Assembly: GCF_945859705.1 (NCBI RefSeq)
Contig: NC_079137.1
Location: forward strand, 78,699,150-78,763,149
DNA length: 64,000 nt
Source of the DNA: Episyrphus balteatus
Lineage: Eukaryota > Arthropoda > Insecta > Diptera > Syrphidae
Reading direction: 5' to 3'
Shown here one piece after another: positions 49,091-62,580 of the stretch (position 1 is its first letter; every line of letters begins with the position of its first letter). The position numbers and the translations under genes were made by a program. The notes below the pieces were generated by a model. It searched no databases. It worked only from the letters and a program-made list of their open reading frames with translations, and had not been told where the DNA came from.

Positions 49091-52000
49091 TGTTTTTATG
49101 ATGTGCGTGAAGAAAATTGGGGCACAGTTGGGCTACTTTAAGTTGGAATGTTAAAGCTTTTATTAGTTAATTGGTGAAAAAGAAAAAAATATCAAAGAGA
49201 AAGAATAACCATAAAGTTCTAATAAAAGTTTGAAGGGAATGAGAATGAGGTGAAACAAAATTCTTTACTTATACTCTCATATTTCACGAGATATATTTTT
49301 TTCTTCTTCTTAATACTTTGTATGCTTTGATATGGGAAACAAACAGTGGTCCAATCAGGTGTATATAAGTGTGACAGTTGGGTGTTTTGTCTCCAATTAG
49401 TTTAAGATATGTTAATGATTTTCGAAGCCATAAAAGATTTAGTGAAAAAAGGAGGCTGCTGATTAGAGACAATATGAGATTTTTATGAGAGAAAGGTGTG
49501 ATCTGCTTAAAGTGTCGACTTAGAAGGAGGTATCTATTCAATTTGGATAATGTAAGGTTCATTTTTGTTAATTTAAATCATTTTTAGTAGGTCAAATGCA
49601 ACAAAGGTGACATTTTGTTCTACATAACCAGTTTTGTTAAGTTAGTTTTAAGTTTCAACTTAGTTCAGTTTTTGTGGGTCTTCAACAAATTCGTCTTTCT
49701 CCCTCTTGAAGCTCTTACGAACTGAGCTAAAACTGAGCACAAGTTTTTTTCTTATTTGTGACTCATTCTCCTTAAGTCGAATATCTGAATTTTATTGAAT
49801 TTATATGTTTTAAGTGTGAATATCTTTCAGTTTTCAACAATTCCCTCTTTCAAAGACTTTATTTACATCGCCTTATGTGGTAGGTAAAGTAATCTAGGTA
49901 ATCTTAGGTTTAATAACGTAACGTAAAGAATTGCATTTCAATTCCTTAAATTAGAAATTTGGCTTTTCGGAGAACTAAATTGACCTAGCTTACCCAATAT
50001 TTTCCAGCAATATGGTTTAACCTTCATAATTGATGAACACGTCTTATTGAACGTAATGTCAAAAATTAAATGAATGATTTTTCTCTGAAATGTCAATTCG
50101 GAAAGTCATCCATAATGAAACTAAGTAAGTGAAATATTTTGCGTTTAGGGTGTTCAAGTTATTTGTAGAAATTCATAAACTATTAATTTTTTTGACAGTT
50201 GGTGGAAATACAAGGCAAATGTCAAAATTCTTAAAAAATTACTCTGTAGAAGGTAAGCTCTGTAGCCATACCGGTAGCTATGGCAACCATTCTCTTAATT
50301 ACAAGCTGAACTTTGAACTTTTCAATTTCATGTGAAACCATTTTGTCTTTACTCCTTTTTTTATGACAGCTTTGTTTTCATATCAACATTATGATGATTT
50401 CGCAGAATACAATTGCCCCCCATTATTCAATTCTTCTTATTTGTTTCCATGATATCTCTCAATTATTATTAACTCATTCTATAATTGCCTTTCATTTCTC
50501 CGAAATGAAAAAAAAAAAAAAAACAAAAATCAAGATAAACAAATTCAATAGAATCCCAAAGGTACACCCTGTAGAGGTAGGTTGTATGTACCTTTTTTTA
50601 TATTCACAAGAAGAAAATAATAAAATATCAATATCAATCTCTGACTTCCTGCAACCAATTAGAGTTGTAAAATATATTGACAACAGAGCATTACACATAA
50701 AATTTGCTTTTCCTCCAAAATCAATTTCTCTCTTGCCATGTTTATATACATATAGAAAATAAGCCCACACAAACATATAAATATTCACCACCCACAAATA
50801 TACTCCCCACACCCCAAAAACCCTATAACGCATCAACCACTCTTCAGTATTGAATCTTTTTATTCCGTGTTCCTATTTTTGCCTTTTACTTTTGTGAATT
50901 ATTAAAGGACACACAAATTGGGAATTTTTTTTTTTTTTGCTTTCTTTTTATAAGGTTGGGGGGAATAAACAAACAGAAAAGAACGACATCAACTCTCATT
51001 CCAAAGAAGAAAAAAAAAAAAAAAGATTCACTTCAGCTTAGTGTACAAAGCGAAAATCGATTGAAGGGAAAATATAATCCTAATAATTTTTATTTTGCGT
51101 GAAATCAATTTGCAATGGAAGAATTATTTGTTTCATTTTTTTTTTGTGTGCTTTGCTGTATTGTTGTTGTTATTTGTTGTGTGTTATTCATTCAATTCCT
51201 ATCCTCTTTTCACAGAAAAGAAATAAAAATAAAAGCCAAGAAGGCAAAATTTTTGGTCTGATATTTGCAAATCCCTTGTAATAACCAACCAACCAAAGAG
51301 AGGAGTACCCCACACTTACCCCCATCCCCATTTCCAAGCAAATAATACAAAAAGCCCCAAATAAATGACAGAAGGAAAACTCCCCACACCACTAAAAGAC
51401 TAAACCATCAAACGAAAAAAAAAGATGGCTGTGGGTAGAAACGCATGATAATGTGTCATGTCACATGAGGAGAAAATGAAGTGGCCGCAGGCCTGTTTCT
51501 TTTTTCCATTGACAAATCTTTCAAGAAAAACCAAAACTTAGGGTAGTCTATAGAGTGGGGAGATATCATCTGGCATAAACGCATTACCAGAGCGATCAAT
51601 TGAAATGAAATTGCTATTTATAGTTATCTCCCTTTTTTTGTGGTGGGTAAAACTGTGTCCATGTCGTTGCGTCATCGTCATGGTCTTTTCGCATTGTTTG
51701 TACTTAAGCTTAATGTAATAGATTTCCATTGACACTTGCAATTTACTTGAGCCTGCAGATAACTTCTTCACTATTATACCAACTACAACCAGTATACCAG
51801 TTTTCATTACAACTGTCCTTTGCTGTCACCCACTCGATATAATAACGGGAAATTAATGACAGATTATTATGGTGAATTTTTGCCGGACTTTCTGGCATGA
51901 CTGCCAAAAATATATCTCTTTTTTTACCTCCCCCTTTTTCATAAAACTGAACTTGAAATGTAGGAATGGGAAGAAATAATTATGTCTGCAGTTTACTTTT

Positions 52001-53094
52001 GGTTCAAGCGTTTTTTGAACCAGCAAAAAGGGAACAAAACTTCTCAAGTGTTCGGTCAAGAGAGGACACGAAACCCTCCTTTTTGACATTACAAAAAGCT
52101 AAGAACCAAAAAAAAAATTATAACAGAAAACCAACGAAACGAAAACTTGGCATCACCCATCGACTTCAAGAGTATGACCCTTTTGTGTGAATCTCTTTTT
52201 TCTCTGTTCGCAATGTCATCTCGTCGCTAAGCTTTACAAATAAGATTTTTTTCTCTATTTTTTAAACCTTTTTTTTGTCAAAAAATAGAAAAAAAAGTAC
52301 ACAAACAAACAAAATATACGATGTTGAAGTTTATAACAACAACAACAACAAAAAAAAACCATGGGAAAAATGTGGAATGTGGACTATTTCGTATATTTGT
52401 ATGCCTTTGTGTATATATGTGTGTTGTCTCCATCTCTATTCCAAGTTTAGTTTTATTGAGTTTTCTATTGTCTGCGATTTACTGCATTATTATTATAGCA
52501 TGTAGTACCGTAAGTTGAAAATTCAACAAGAGTGGACACCAGCAGAATCATAGAATTCTATCCATATGTATGATGGCAACCCAGCTGAATAGAGAAAGAC
52601 AGAAAGAGAAAAGAATAGACAGAATTGCACACAGAATTGAAAAGAAGTGGATTGTAAATGTGCAATTGTCAGTTATAATAGTGCAGAGTACACAGATATC
52701 GTTCTTTGGAAGACTTTTTTTTTTCTTTTTGTCATTTTTTTTTTTTTTGTCATGTGTGAGGATGTGTTCAAAGAAATTCATGTCCTAGTTATTCTACTCA
52801 ATTCTTGTGCTTTTATACGCTGCAATAAACTTGCACTGGACAATATATCTATATGTATGGACTATCATACAAAGAAGACAGAGAGGAAATAGAAGTGGAC
52901 ATTTTTTTAGAAAAGACCATATAATACGGAAGCATACCTTGGGATGTGCGGGCAATGTGATTGATGTGTATTTTGCTTTTGTTCGAATTTATGTCGTCAT
53001 ATCTGGCAAACAATTTCTAAACAATGTTTTGAATTGTTTTTATTAGTTTTTTATTGAAAGTGTTTTTTTTTTTTTGAATTTTGATTTATAAAAT
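49091..53094. other. Unassigned stretch
   Basis: No gene is supported. It holds a family H-like half-site (TTGGGCTACTTTAA, 49128-49141), an inverted family G copy at about 49723, a donor-like GGTAAGC at about 50250 without a partner, and many A/T runs. Overlapping opposed frames (50391-50836, 51966-52190, 52548-52892) are composition artefacts. Confidence 0.4.
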
Positions 53095-53485
53095 TCAAAG
53101 AGTTTGACTTTGACAGAAATGCCGTTTTCACCGAGATTCAAATGACGTTCTACAGTTTCACCGAAACCTCAGTTTTACCCGAGATTTTGGCGAAAATTTT
53201 CCAGTTTCAGGTGCACTTCTACGAGTTTAAATTAAGTTTTACACAATTAACCAGTGATTAACTTAAGATTAACCCGAGATTATTCAGTTTTTTCTCCGCT
53301 GAAAGTACCAAACAGAGATAAAGCTATTTCTATTTCATATAGAACGAAATGCAAACAGAGATTTAAAAGTTTAACCATAGATAAACCAGTTCTAGCTGAG
53401 CTAAGAATTTCGCGTTGAGCTGAGATTTATCAATTTCTGTCGATATTTTCTAGTTTCAAAACAAATTCACCAGTCTTCAATTTTG
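53095..53485. repeat. Weak family I repeat (CCGAGATT ... CAGTTT)
   Basis: MCNGAGAT words recur at about 53130, 53178, 53273, 53313, 53355 and 53420, with YAGTTTY words nearby. The stretch looks like a decayed repeat. Spacing is irregular (40-95 bp) and I cannot align whole units, so this is tentative. Confidence 0.3.
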
Positions 53486-56400
53486 AATAAATTGACATAT
53501 CAACAACAATTAAAATGTAATTGTCAAATTGTCCAAAGATCAATCATTAAATAACCGATTTTCCATTGTTAACCTTTTACAATGACAGGAAAGTGCAACA
53601 ACTGTCATTCAATATGAACAATTATAGACTTTCAATAACTTAAGGCCCCCTTCACATTTATTTCTCTCTCAGTAAACTACCTACACTCACTTCATACAAC
53701 CAAATTAAGACTACTTGAAAACAAAGCACAAATAATAAGTCAGGTATCTACATATATCTTAGCAAAAAAAAAAAACTGAACTGACAGACGACACGCAAAC
53801 TTCAGCCGATGGCAGGCAGGCAGGCAGGCGTTGCGGCTGGCATGCGCGCGTCTTAATAATTTGTTTTCTTTTCTTCTTTGTGATATCCACTTAAGCGAAA
53901 ATTAACTAATCTCCTTTTGGAGGAAGAGTGGAATGAAGTGGAGTGTGTTTCTTTTGCATTAACTCCCTCCAAAAATATTTTTCTTATATTTTAATTTGTG
54001 TACTTAATTTGAATAAGAGCCCGAGCAGAAGAAGCAAAAAAAAAAAAAAACACTCAAGTGCTGTACTCTGCCACTTGGCAGAACATTTAAGTAGCATTTT
54101 TGTAAAATCAAACAAAATCCCAAGGAAATATAATTTTTTCTTGTTATTTTTTTTTTTGTTGCTTACGTTCTTTCATTTATTTAATTTGTTTTGTGATAAC
54201 AAAACTAACTGAAGAAGAAAAAAAAAATTGTATACATGTTCCAATGGCATGGAAGTAATGAATAAATTTAAGACGAAAAGGAATTCTTATGCTACTCGCT
54301 GCTGCTGCTGCCCCCACGCGGAAATTGTTTACCTCTCGTTGTTTAAACGAAACAAATAAAAATAAAAAAAAAAAACTTGAAGACGCAAGTCAAACGAAAG
54401 AAAATAATGAAAAAAATAAAAACGCATAGCTAGTAGTATACCATTATTATTAAATAAACCACCCTAACGATCTGTAATGGTTGTGTGTTTTTATTTTCTT
54501 TCATTTCTCTCATTATTATTATGCTCGTATCATGACCACCAGACTATGCTGCTGCCCTCTGTTGGGTTTACACAACTTGTATACAACACTACCCACGCAG
54601 GGCAGCAACATGAAACCCGTTGTATAGTCGTTCGTCGTCAGTTCGCTGCTGTTGCCGTTATTGTCCAAGAGGAAACAACACAAACCAGAAATGTATACTC
54701 TCCACTCATCCAGCAGCCACCATTGGAAAAAATCTCAGAAAAAAAAAAGATGAAAAGGTTCAGATTCGTAAACGATATAAACATGAACTCCATTGTTTTC
54801 ATATACTCAACGTTTAATAGTAAGAGAAAATAATGAATAAGAGTCTTATACTATGGTATACTTTGGTCCTGATTAATTCGATAATATTCATTGTTTCCGC
54901 CAGGAGGAGTATTAATTAAGTATGTTGAATTGCATAGAAAGAGCGAAAAGATGAAGCAGACAGAATGAAAGATTTCAAAAAATACAAAATAATGAAGGTT
55001 TATCAGTTGAAGTCTGTCATTTCCTGTTAGATTGACAGTTGGTGATAAATACAACAAAAAATAGAATAACAAAAATGGCGGATTTAAGCTGCCAATTTAT
55101 TCGTATATTTTATGTTATTTGGTTTTTTTTTTCGATTCTCTAGGGATTGTGGTTAATGTCGCATTTATCACATGTCAAATCATGTGTTTCTCAATAAAAT
55201 GAGTCTGTCTGTCATATAAAAGATGAACATTTTCTCTATGCTTAAGTACAAACGTCACGTGGCATATAACAGAACACCAAGGCCAAAGCATACACACAAT
55301 CACGTAAAAAAATCACACTCCTAATTTTGTGTTTCCCCCTTTTTGGTGTTTTTGTTCTGTGTGTTATGGATTTCGATTGGAGTGTGCTTTATGAGAGATA
55401 ACATTTAATTTTCTTTTTTTTTTACTTCTTTATTGATATAATTGAATTAACTTGACATAAAAGATTAGTTAACATACATTGTTCTCTTAAGGGTGGAAAA
55501 AAATGCGATGCTTTAATGATTAAATATTTCATTTATTGCAAAAATGTAAAACGACCAAAAATCTGACAGGAAATGTCAAACTTTTCAAGAAAAATCTCAA
55601 TATAATAATACAAACTAGAAAAAAGGCAGTTTTTGGATTATTAATTTAGTTTTTTATCATTCTTTTTTCCAATATTGTAAAGAAAAAATCATTTAAACCT
55701 TAAAATCCAAAAAATAGTCCAAATTGGGCTACTTTGAGCAATTGATGTATATTCGTATTTATAAACACTTTTTCTGGTCGATTTTAAGCTAATTATTTTC
55801 CTAGATAATTCTTCTTTCTTGTGTGTCTTCTAATTTTAAACTTTTTTGACTATCTTGACATTTAAATAATCAAAGAAAGTAAGAAATGCCGCAAGTGTCA
55901 AATGAGTTGATATTCCTTTACTTTAGCTTGACTCGAAATATTCTATTATGTTTGACCCAGTTTCTCGTTATATATAATTACAAAACTTTAAAATCAAAAT
56001 GGCGTTAAATTAGTCATACACTCTCAAACTTTACCACAAAGTCGCCAATCTAATTACCACATTGACATAAATCCTCTTTCTCTCTCTCTCTCTCACTCTT
56101 TTGTGACAAAGAGAAGAAAATCCTCTGAAAACTTTTGAAAACATTATTGTTTGTATAATTGGCCGTGCTAATTTGTCGCCTTTAACCTTCAAACATTTTT
56201 GTATACTATGTATATTATTTAAATATAAAATAGTAAAATTCAAGAACAACAAATATAAAATTTCCTAACTAAAACTATAGGTAGGTACACTTTTTATTTC
56301 AAAAGACTCGCAGTTAAAGGACACAAAACAACTATACTTTCTACTACAACAAAAAACTAAATTTATCCTCAAGCATTCCAAAAAGAAACTCTTTAAAAAG

Positions 56401-56871
56401 TTGTTTTTTGTATACAAAAACAGTTTTCCGCTCCCAATCACACAGATCCTTTTGCTGATTTTATGCCTGGCACCCTTTTTTTTTCTTTTTGCTTTCTTAG
56501 CCCAATGATGATGATTCTTACAAAATTCATAATGATGTTCCGCAAATTAATTTTTTTTTTCTCGTTTTGTTTTCTTTAGAATTTTTTTTTTTTTTTTTGT
56601 ATATTTTCAAAAATAGAACGTTTTTGTTGTTGTGATGATGTTGATGTTGATGGTGGCGTTGCTTACCCACCATAGTGAACCACCACTAGACAGCATTTGG
56701 CCTTAATTTTGTTCAACCATGATAGTGAGGTTGGCATCGTTACCCCCTACATTTTGGGGTTGTCAAGATGTATATTTGTGTCGTTTGGTTGGTCCTCGTA
56801 GGAGTTGACTAATTTTCTTTGTAAAGTGCAAAAATACGGTGACAATTATACTCAAAATAGGTAAAATACAA
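53486..56871. other. Unassigned stretch
   Basis: No gene is supported. It has a CAGG tetranucleotide repeat at 53811-53829, a TC repeat at 56075-56095 and an isolated family H palindrome at 55713-55735 (TAGTCCAAATTGGGCTA core). The 118-residue frame at 54477-54833 has no domain I can name. Confidence 0.4.
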
Positions 56872-57320
56872 AGTAGCTCAATTTAGCTCACTTTACGGAA
56901 AGCACTTATTTATTCAATTCTTTGAAAAAATCTGCAATTATAATATTGAACCTGGTACATAGAAAGCGGTTTCTGAATTGATAATAAGTACTTTTGACTT
57001 TATAAAAAGTAGCCCAAACTAGCCCAATTTTAAGACGATTTATTTGTTTTTTGCAACAAAACTGATCACAGTATCTCTAATGATAGTTTACAAATTATTT
57101 CTAAAATAGCAATCAGATAATCAAATTACAATTGATACCATTTTGAAAATAGCTCTAAATGAGCTACTTTTTAGAAAAGCAATTTAAGATACTGTTTTTT
57201 TTTAACTATTAATTAGTAATGACAACTTGGATTTTGATTAGTAAAAGCAATACCCAAACCAGCTACAGTATCAATCTATAATTTTAAAAAAGTAGCCCAA
57301 ATTGGCCTATTTTAAGCAAA
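56872..57320. repeat. Family H tandem array: AGTAGCCCAA, about 140 bp units
   Basis: Unit marks lie at 56872 (AGTAGCTCAATTTAGCTCAC), 57008 (AGTAGCCCAAACTAGCCCAA), about 57148 (ATAGCTCTAAATGAGCTACT) and 57291 (AGTAGCCCAAATTGGCCTAT), with spacings of 136, 140 and 143 bp. The core tends to a palindrome (AGTAGCCCAA followed by TTGGGCTACT), and the fourth base block always continues into a TTTTAAG or TTTTTAG type tail. The isolated copy at 55713 has the most complete palindrome. No coding content. Confidence 0.7.
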
Positions 57321-58960
57321 TCATTTTATTTCTCTTTAAATTGGCTCCAAAACAAACTATTCATGGCAACCCTATAATGCTAGTTAAATAATGAAAAAAA
57401 AAAAAATATTTTGGTAGTGTAGCGAAAACAGTGGCGGTCGGTCCTTCTTTTGCGCAATCATAGAGCAATCATAAGTCGAAAGGGACGAATGACTAGGATA
57501 ATGGTGAAATGGGCGTGATAGAGAAGTGCTTCGGTAGAGAAAGTTGAAATGGTTCGTTGGTAAGGATTTTTTTTTTATTTTATTTTTTTCTGTTGCCATT
57601 TTTTGAAGAACTGGTTTCCGTCATGGTGTTCTTATTTTTAAGCATCACTGCTGGAGTAATTTATGTCGACGAAATGGGTTTCTTGGATAATTGGATTTTT
57701 TTTTCATTCTTCATCATCTTTCACGCGTTTTTTGTATGAATATATGGTGGTTGGGTGTTTTTTCAGATTTTTGTATAAATCTGTGAGAGAAAAAAGGAAG
57801 AAGAATAAACTATAATTTAAAACGCATCTAATTTTCACAAAGCTTTAGCAATATCGTCACTTTAAAAAAATCCTTTAATTTATTTTAGTTTCAGTTTTTT
57901 TCTCTTTATCTCTGTCTTGTTCGGTGTCACTCTATCTCACTCTAGTTTTCACAATTTAAAGTGGATTGATTTAACGCCTCTTCGCTTTGATATTTCCTAA
58001 CAAAAATGCTGACAAAAACGAATAAGAAAAGATAAAGATGAAGATAAAAAAGCGAAGGAAAAAAAAGTTTTCCAACGGATAATGACTATCTTAACTCAAT
58101 CTGTGTACGCCATCCATGCTCTCGGAGCCAAAAGGTAAAGAAGAAAATAAAGAGCGAAATCAGGACAAGGGCGCCTCTTTTGCTGCTTGCAACAAACTTT
58201 CTCCCCACACACTCACCACGTGTCTTTCACCCGCCCCTATTTTTCTTACCGCCCACCCACTGTTTTAATTACAGAAAAAGCAATTACATTTGTCACTTTC
58301 ATCAGCAGCATCATCATCCCTGTGTATATATCCTCATCGTTTCTCATCACACTTTAATCATGAAGCCTTTTTTTTTTTATATATTCCTTTTTGCTATTTT
58401 TTCTTCTGTCAAATTCATAGTTTTTTAACGCGCGTTACCGTTCCACCATCATCATGCAAAAGGTAAGAAGATGTCAGAAAATCTACTACTACTACCCCGA
58501 CCCAACGATAGAGGGAGCTCTTGTCTTTTTTTTTTTTATTTTTTTGCTTTCATCTTAATTTTGTTCGCATACATGTGTGTGCCTGACTTTTTAAGGATAT
58601 ATCTTTATAGGGGCAGCATCGCACACACTTGACGGTATGCGTGTTATATGATGGGAATTTTATACGAACAATGAATGTAAATAATGCTTCCGTGTGAAAT
58701 TAAGAAAAGCGGATGACTGAGTACAGTAGTAGGAGAGTATAGGTATAGGAGGAGAGGTGGCGGATATGAGAGGCAAAATTTGGAAGCCTTTGATCATTAA
58801 ATGTTGTGCGCACTCTTGACACTTTTGATTTTCAAGATTGAAAGTGATGAGAGTGAATATTCACGAAAGCATAAAAATGTTATCTCCTGCAGATAAAAGA
58901 TGTGATTTTATTTTTTTTTTTATTTTTCATTTTCAAGAAGGACAAGTATCATTATTTTTA
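57321..58960. other. Unassigned stretch
   Basis: No gene is supported. The part 58080-58760 is less AT-rich, with a GGTAAG donor-like word at about 58463 but no coding frame ending there. T-runs are frequent. Confidence 0.4.
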
Positions 58961-59272
58961 TTGAAATTGAACGCTTTAAGGATTTCAACTTATTGTTCTT
59001 GATACTTAAAAAAAAAACTTTGAATTTAAGCTTCAGAGCACAATCTAGGGGCTCAAAATTAATTCTAGGAATAATTTGAGCAACAAAATGAGCACAACAC
59101 TTATATAGACCAAATTGAAATTGAAGACTTTAAGGATTTCAACTTGATGTGTCTCCCATTGGGGAAAAAAAACTCAGAAAATAAGCTTCAAAGGTCAAAG
59201 CACAATCTATGGGCTCAAAATCAACTCTCGGAATATTTTGAATGAGCACAACACGTTTTCCGAAAAAGTGAC
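58961..59272 (+). repeat. Family J: two tandem copies, 154 bp period
   Basis: TTGAAATTGA followed by a GACTTTAAGGATTTCAACTT-like block starts at 58961 and again at 59115, exactly 154 bp apart. Both copies go on through AAGCTTCA, AGCACAATCTA, GGGCTCAAAAT, CTCTMGGAATA and GAGCACAACAC. About 75-80% of positions agree by eye, a younger duplication than families A, C and H. Confidence 0.8.
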
Positions 59273-62200
59273 AGATGTCACATCTCATCTTTTTGTGCCT
59301 TTATTATATTCAATTAGCTCTACTACTTGAAGTTTCATATTGATTTTAGTGTTAGAACGTAAACTGTCAGTGATTGTTAGAAGCTAATGCCAAAAAGTCT
59401 TCCATTGAGCAAATAGCCAACTCTAAGGTGCAACCACAATAATTGCAACCAACAACTGTCAAAATCAATTAAATTATCTGCAGTTTAGAGCGCTGTATTT
59501 ATTCCCCTCGTAGAACTATCCCACTAATCAGCTCTAAAGTGACGCCCAAACTATTAAAGTTCCACCTTAAAACTTTTATTTCTAACGATTTTCTTTCATC
59601 AATAAAAAAAAGACATTTGTTAGCACCTTAAGATTTATTCTTTAACAACAAACTTAAACGACAACTTTATCTCTTGAAATAATTTATTTCCCAAAACTTT
59701 TTTTTTCATGTTTAAAAAAGTTCCCACAACATATCTATCTGTCTTGTCACATTTATAATAGATATCAAATAAACTTCTAATTTAATTTGTAGATCGAAGA
59801 AAGTCAAAGACACATAACTACATTCTATAATATCAAATCGAAAACTTCTTTAATTGAAGCCAACACACAAAGTCTTCTTCGTTTTACGAATCGAATAAAG
59901 GTGATAACACAATATTCACGTTAAAATAATTTCTACCTTTGACAGAGAAAACTAACAAATCAAAATTGTCATATCCAAAGATACACCAATCAATACAAAA
60001 TTCATCATCAATTTGTTTTCTGGAAATATGTATATATGAACGATATGTATAAAAGACAAGCCCATTCCATAATACTAATAGACAATCTGTGTGAATTTTC
60101 CTTACGGTTAACCATAACAGTAATAATAAATAATTGCCAGTCATTCCCCTCGATTCGTTATTCACAAAATCTTATACCTCTTAGGTCATTTAAGCAAGCA
60201 CATCACAATACAATATCAATCTATAGGCAGAAGTAGCATCAGCAGCAGTATAAAAAGAGATAGAAAGCTCAAAATACAAAAACACACGTTCTCATTCATG
60301 TTGTTTATACCTTTATGGCGTAATTGCTTACAATTTGTAAGCATCTTCCCAAAAGCCATCTATCGAACCAACCAACAGACAAGCTACATAAAGAGGTCTG
60401 TGGGACTCTCTATGTGATACATGGTAATCAATTTTCGTTTGAGTTCATATTTTATAGGTATATTTCCTATAGATGTTCCTATAAGACCTTACCTGAAATA
60501 TTTTAGAATATAAATATATATCTATATAGACAGAAGGATAGATTATGAGGTTCAACTTTCACTCCCAAGGTGGCGATGTTGTCGTCCCTACCCGTTCGTC
60601 ATCATTTGTCGTCTCTCTTAACAAAAATCTTTCACTTTGACGTTACATACATACCCACTTTTTTTGGGTAAAATATATCTGCACCTATAAATGTTTTGAC
60701 GTTCAACTCATCTTCCATTGTCATATTTATCTCCTTTTGCTAACAAATATAATCAAATAATATCTATTGATTACGATTGCAGTCTTTACCTATTTCTTTC
60801 TCTCTCTCTTTCATTGTTATAAGAACCGATACCTGTCATTTGGTGTATTTGGGTGACAGTTTGAAGAAACTATATAATTATATTGAAAACGAACAAACCT
60901 AAAATGTTAAATCAAGTGGTTTTTTGAAGAAAACTTGTTCGTATTGTTATTTAAATTGCATATTTTATGGCTACATTGATTACATTTGCATTCCAAAGTG
61001 CTAAACACTAAAACTCAATAAAATTCATCATCAACTGTGTGAGAGAGTTTTTGTCAAGATGACATTTCAAAGAAAAAATTAATATACAGAGTATGACAAT
61101 AATGACGCATGGGTTTGGGATAATCTATTTTACTTGTGAACTGTCAAAAAGTCCAAGTGACACCTTATGACACTGGCATTTAATTATAGTACATATTTAT
61201 GTATTTCGTGTTGTTGCTCTTGAGAGAAAGAGAGAGGAGAAGAGGAAAAATATAAAAGAAGAAGCAAAGATCCATTCTATTAGGCACAATTATGATGATG
61301 GACAGATATGGGATAAATTTGACTGATGCCACCGAAAATAAAAATTATCAAACTGGGCTAGGGTATAACACTGTGACATCATAGAAGCGTTATAGGAATA
61401 AATGGGATTTGAAGAAGCGCTTCTTTAAGAGTTTCATCAGCAAGCAAATGCAGGCGATTGATGGGACTTTAAGGGCTGTCAAAATGAGGTTTTTTTTTCT
61501 TCTCATTCTTTTTGTTTTCGTTTCTTTTTTTTTTAATGGTTGTATCGAAAGAGGGTGGTATAGTTAAAGTGTACTCTCTCAAAAACGTTTCTTCTTCATT
61601 TTTGATTGATGAAAGATAAACAAGTTATGGGAAGAAAGAGAGATGAGAAATTATATTGAAAATGTGGGGCAAGCTGTGTTTTTGGTGGTTGTTTGGTGAA
61701 GTTAAGTAAAGTGATGCCATCATAAGCAGCGCCACAGTCTAGTTTTGGTTGACTCAGCAGGCAAAAAAATAAAGAAGAAATATATATAAACCCAGCCTAG
61801 TAATCTCGAATTGTAATGATGATTAATTGCCCGAAGCTGTAGCCCATCTATACGTCGATTACAAGAAACCCAATTAATTATTTTTTTTTTGTTCATTCTT
61901 TTTTTCTTGTTTTATACTTATCCCGACCCGAGTTCGATTTTTGGTCAGAAAAAAAGAAAAAATCTTTCTTGGGTCTAATAGAGGTGACGGAGTTAATTGT
62001 TTTCTTACATCTCTCCCGACAAAACGCTCTTTGGGTGAACCTCTTCTATAAGAGAGCCATAATATAAAAATAATAGAGAAAACAAAAAAAAAACTGGAAA
62101 AGGAATTTACTAATTAAACCCCAGTCTTAGCGGTTCTATAAATGGATCTTTTTAAAAGATTATTTTTATTTTTTTCTGTACACAGAAGAGGTTTGTCTGT

Positions 62201-62580
62201 TTTAGTAACGGCGTTACTATATATAAATTTATTTTCAAGTCTATAATTGTATATTTGTATGTTTGCCCAAAAACTCATAATTTAAGTAGAACGAAAAGCC
62301 TCCGGAGATCAATCAATGTTTAAGAAACTTGACTGATGGAGTGCGAAAATTGGCGTCAATGAGTCAAAAAGATTTTGTCTACACTCTTTGTTTGGCGTCG
62401 TTGTTGTCGTTGGCGTTCGTCTCCAAGATTGTTGATTAATATGAAAAATTTTAATTTATAGGTTTAGTGAACTTTTTTGAAAGGTTCATTGGTATCTGAA
62501 ACAATTTTTAAATACCTATGTTTATTTAAAGGAGTCGTTATAAGCATGCTTAAAATGAGTAGATATTAAAGCTTGAATGT
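59273..62580. other. Unassigned stretch
   Basis: No gene is supported. A degenerate family A-like word (TGACGCCCAAAC) lies at about 59539-59550 but is too divergent to count. A minus-strand zero-exon-like junction (TTTCAG then GTAAGG) lies at 60493/60492. AT-rich DNA with TGTCA elements makes up the rest. Confidence 0.4.

Noticed and set aside
54637..54672. Second Inr (TCAGTT) promoter at 54640
   Set aside because: The +28 position reads AAGAG, without the G required at the second DPE base.
59535..59555. Extra family A copy (TGACGCCCAAAC)
   Set aside because: Several mismatches to the core and isolated, so not counted among the 38.
60480..60510. Minus-strand recursive splice site (TTTCAG|GTAAGG)
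   Set aside because: The upstream tract is A-rich rather than pyrimidine-rich, and the better sites are all on the + strand.
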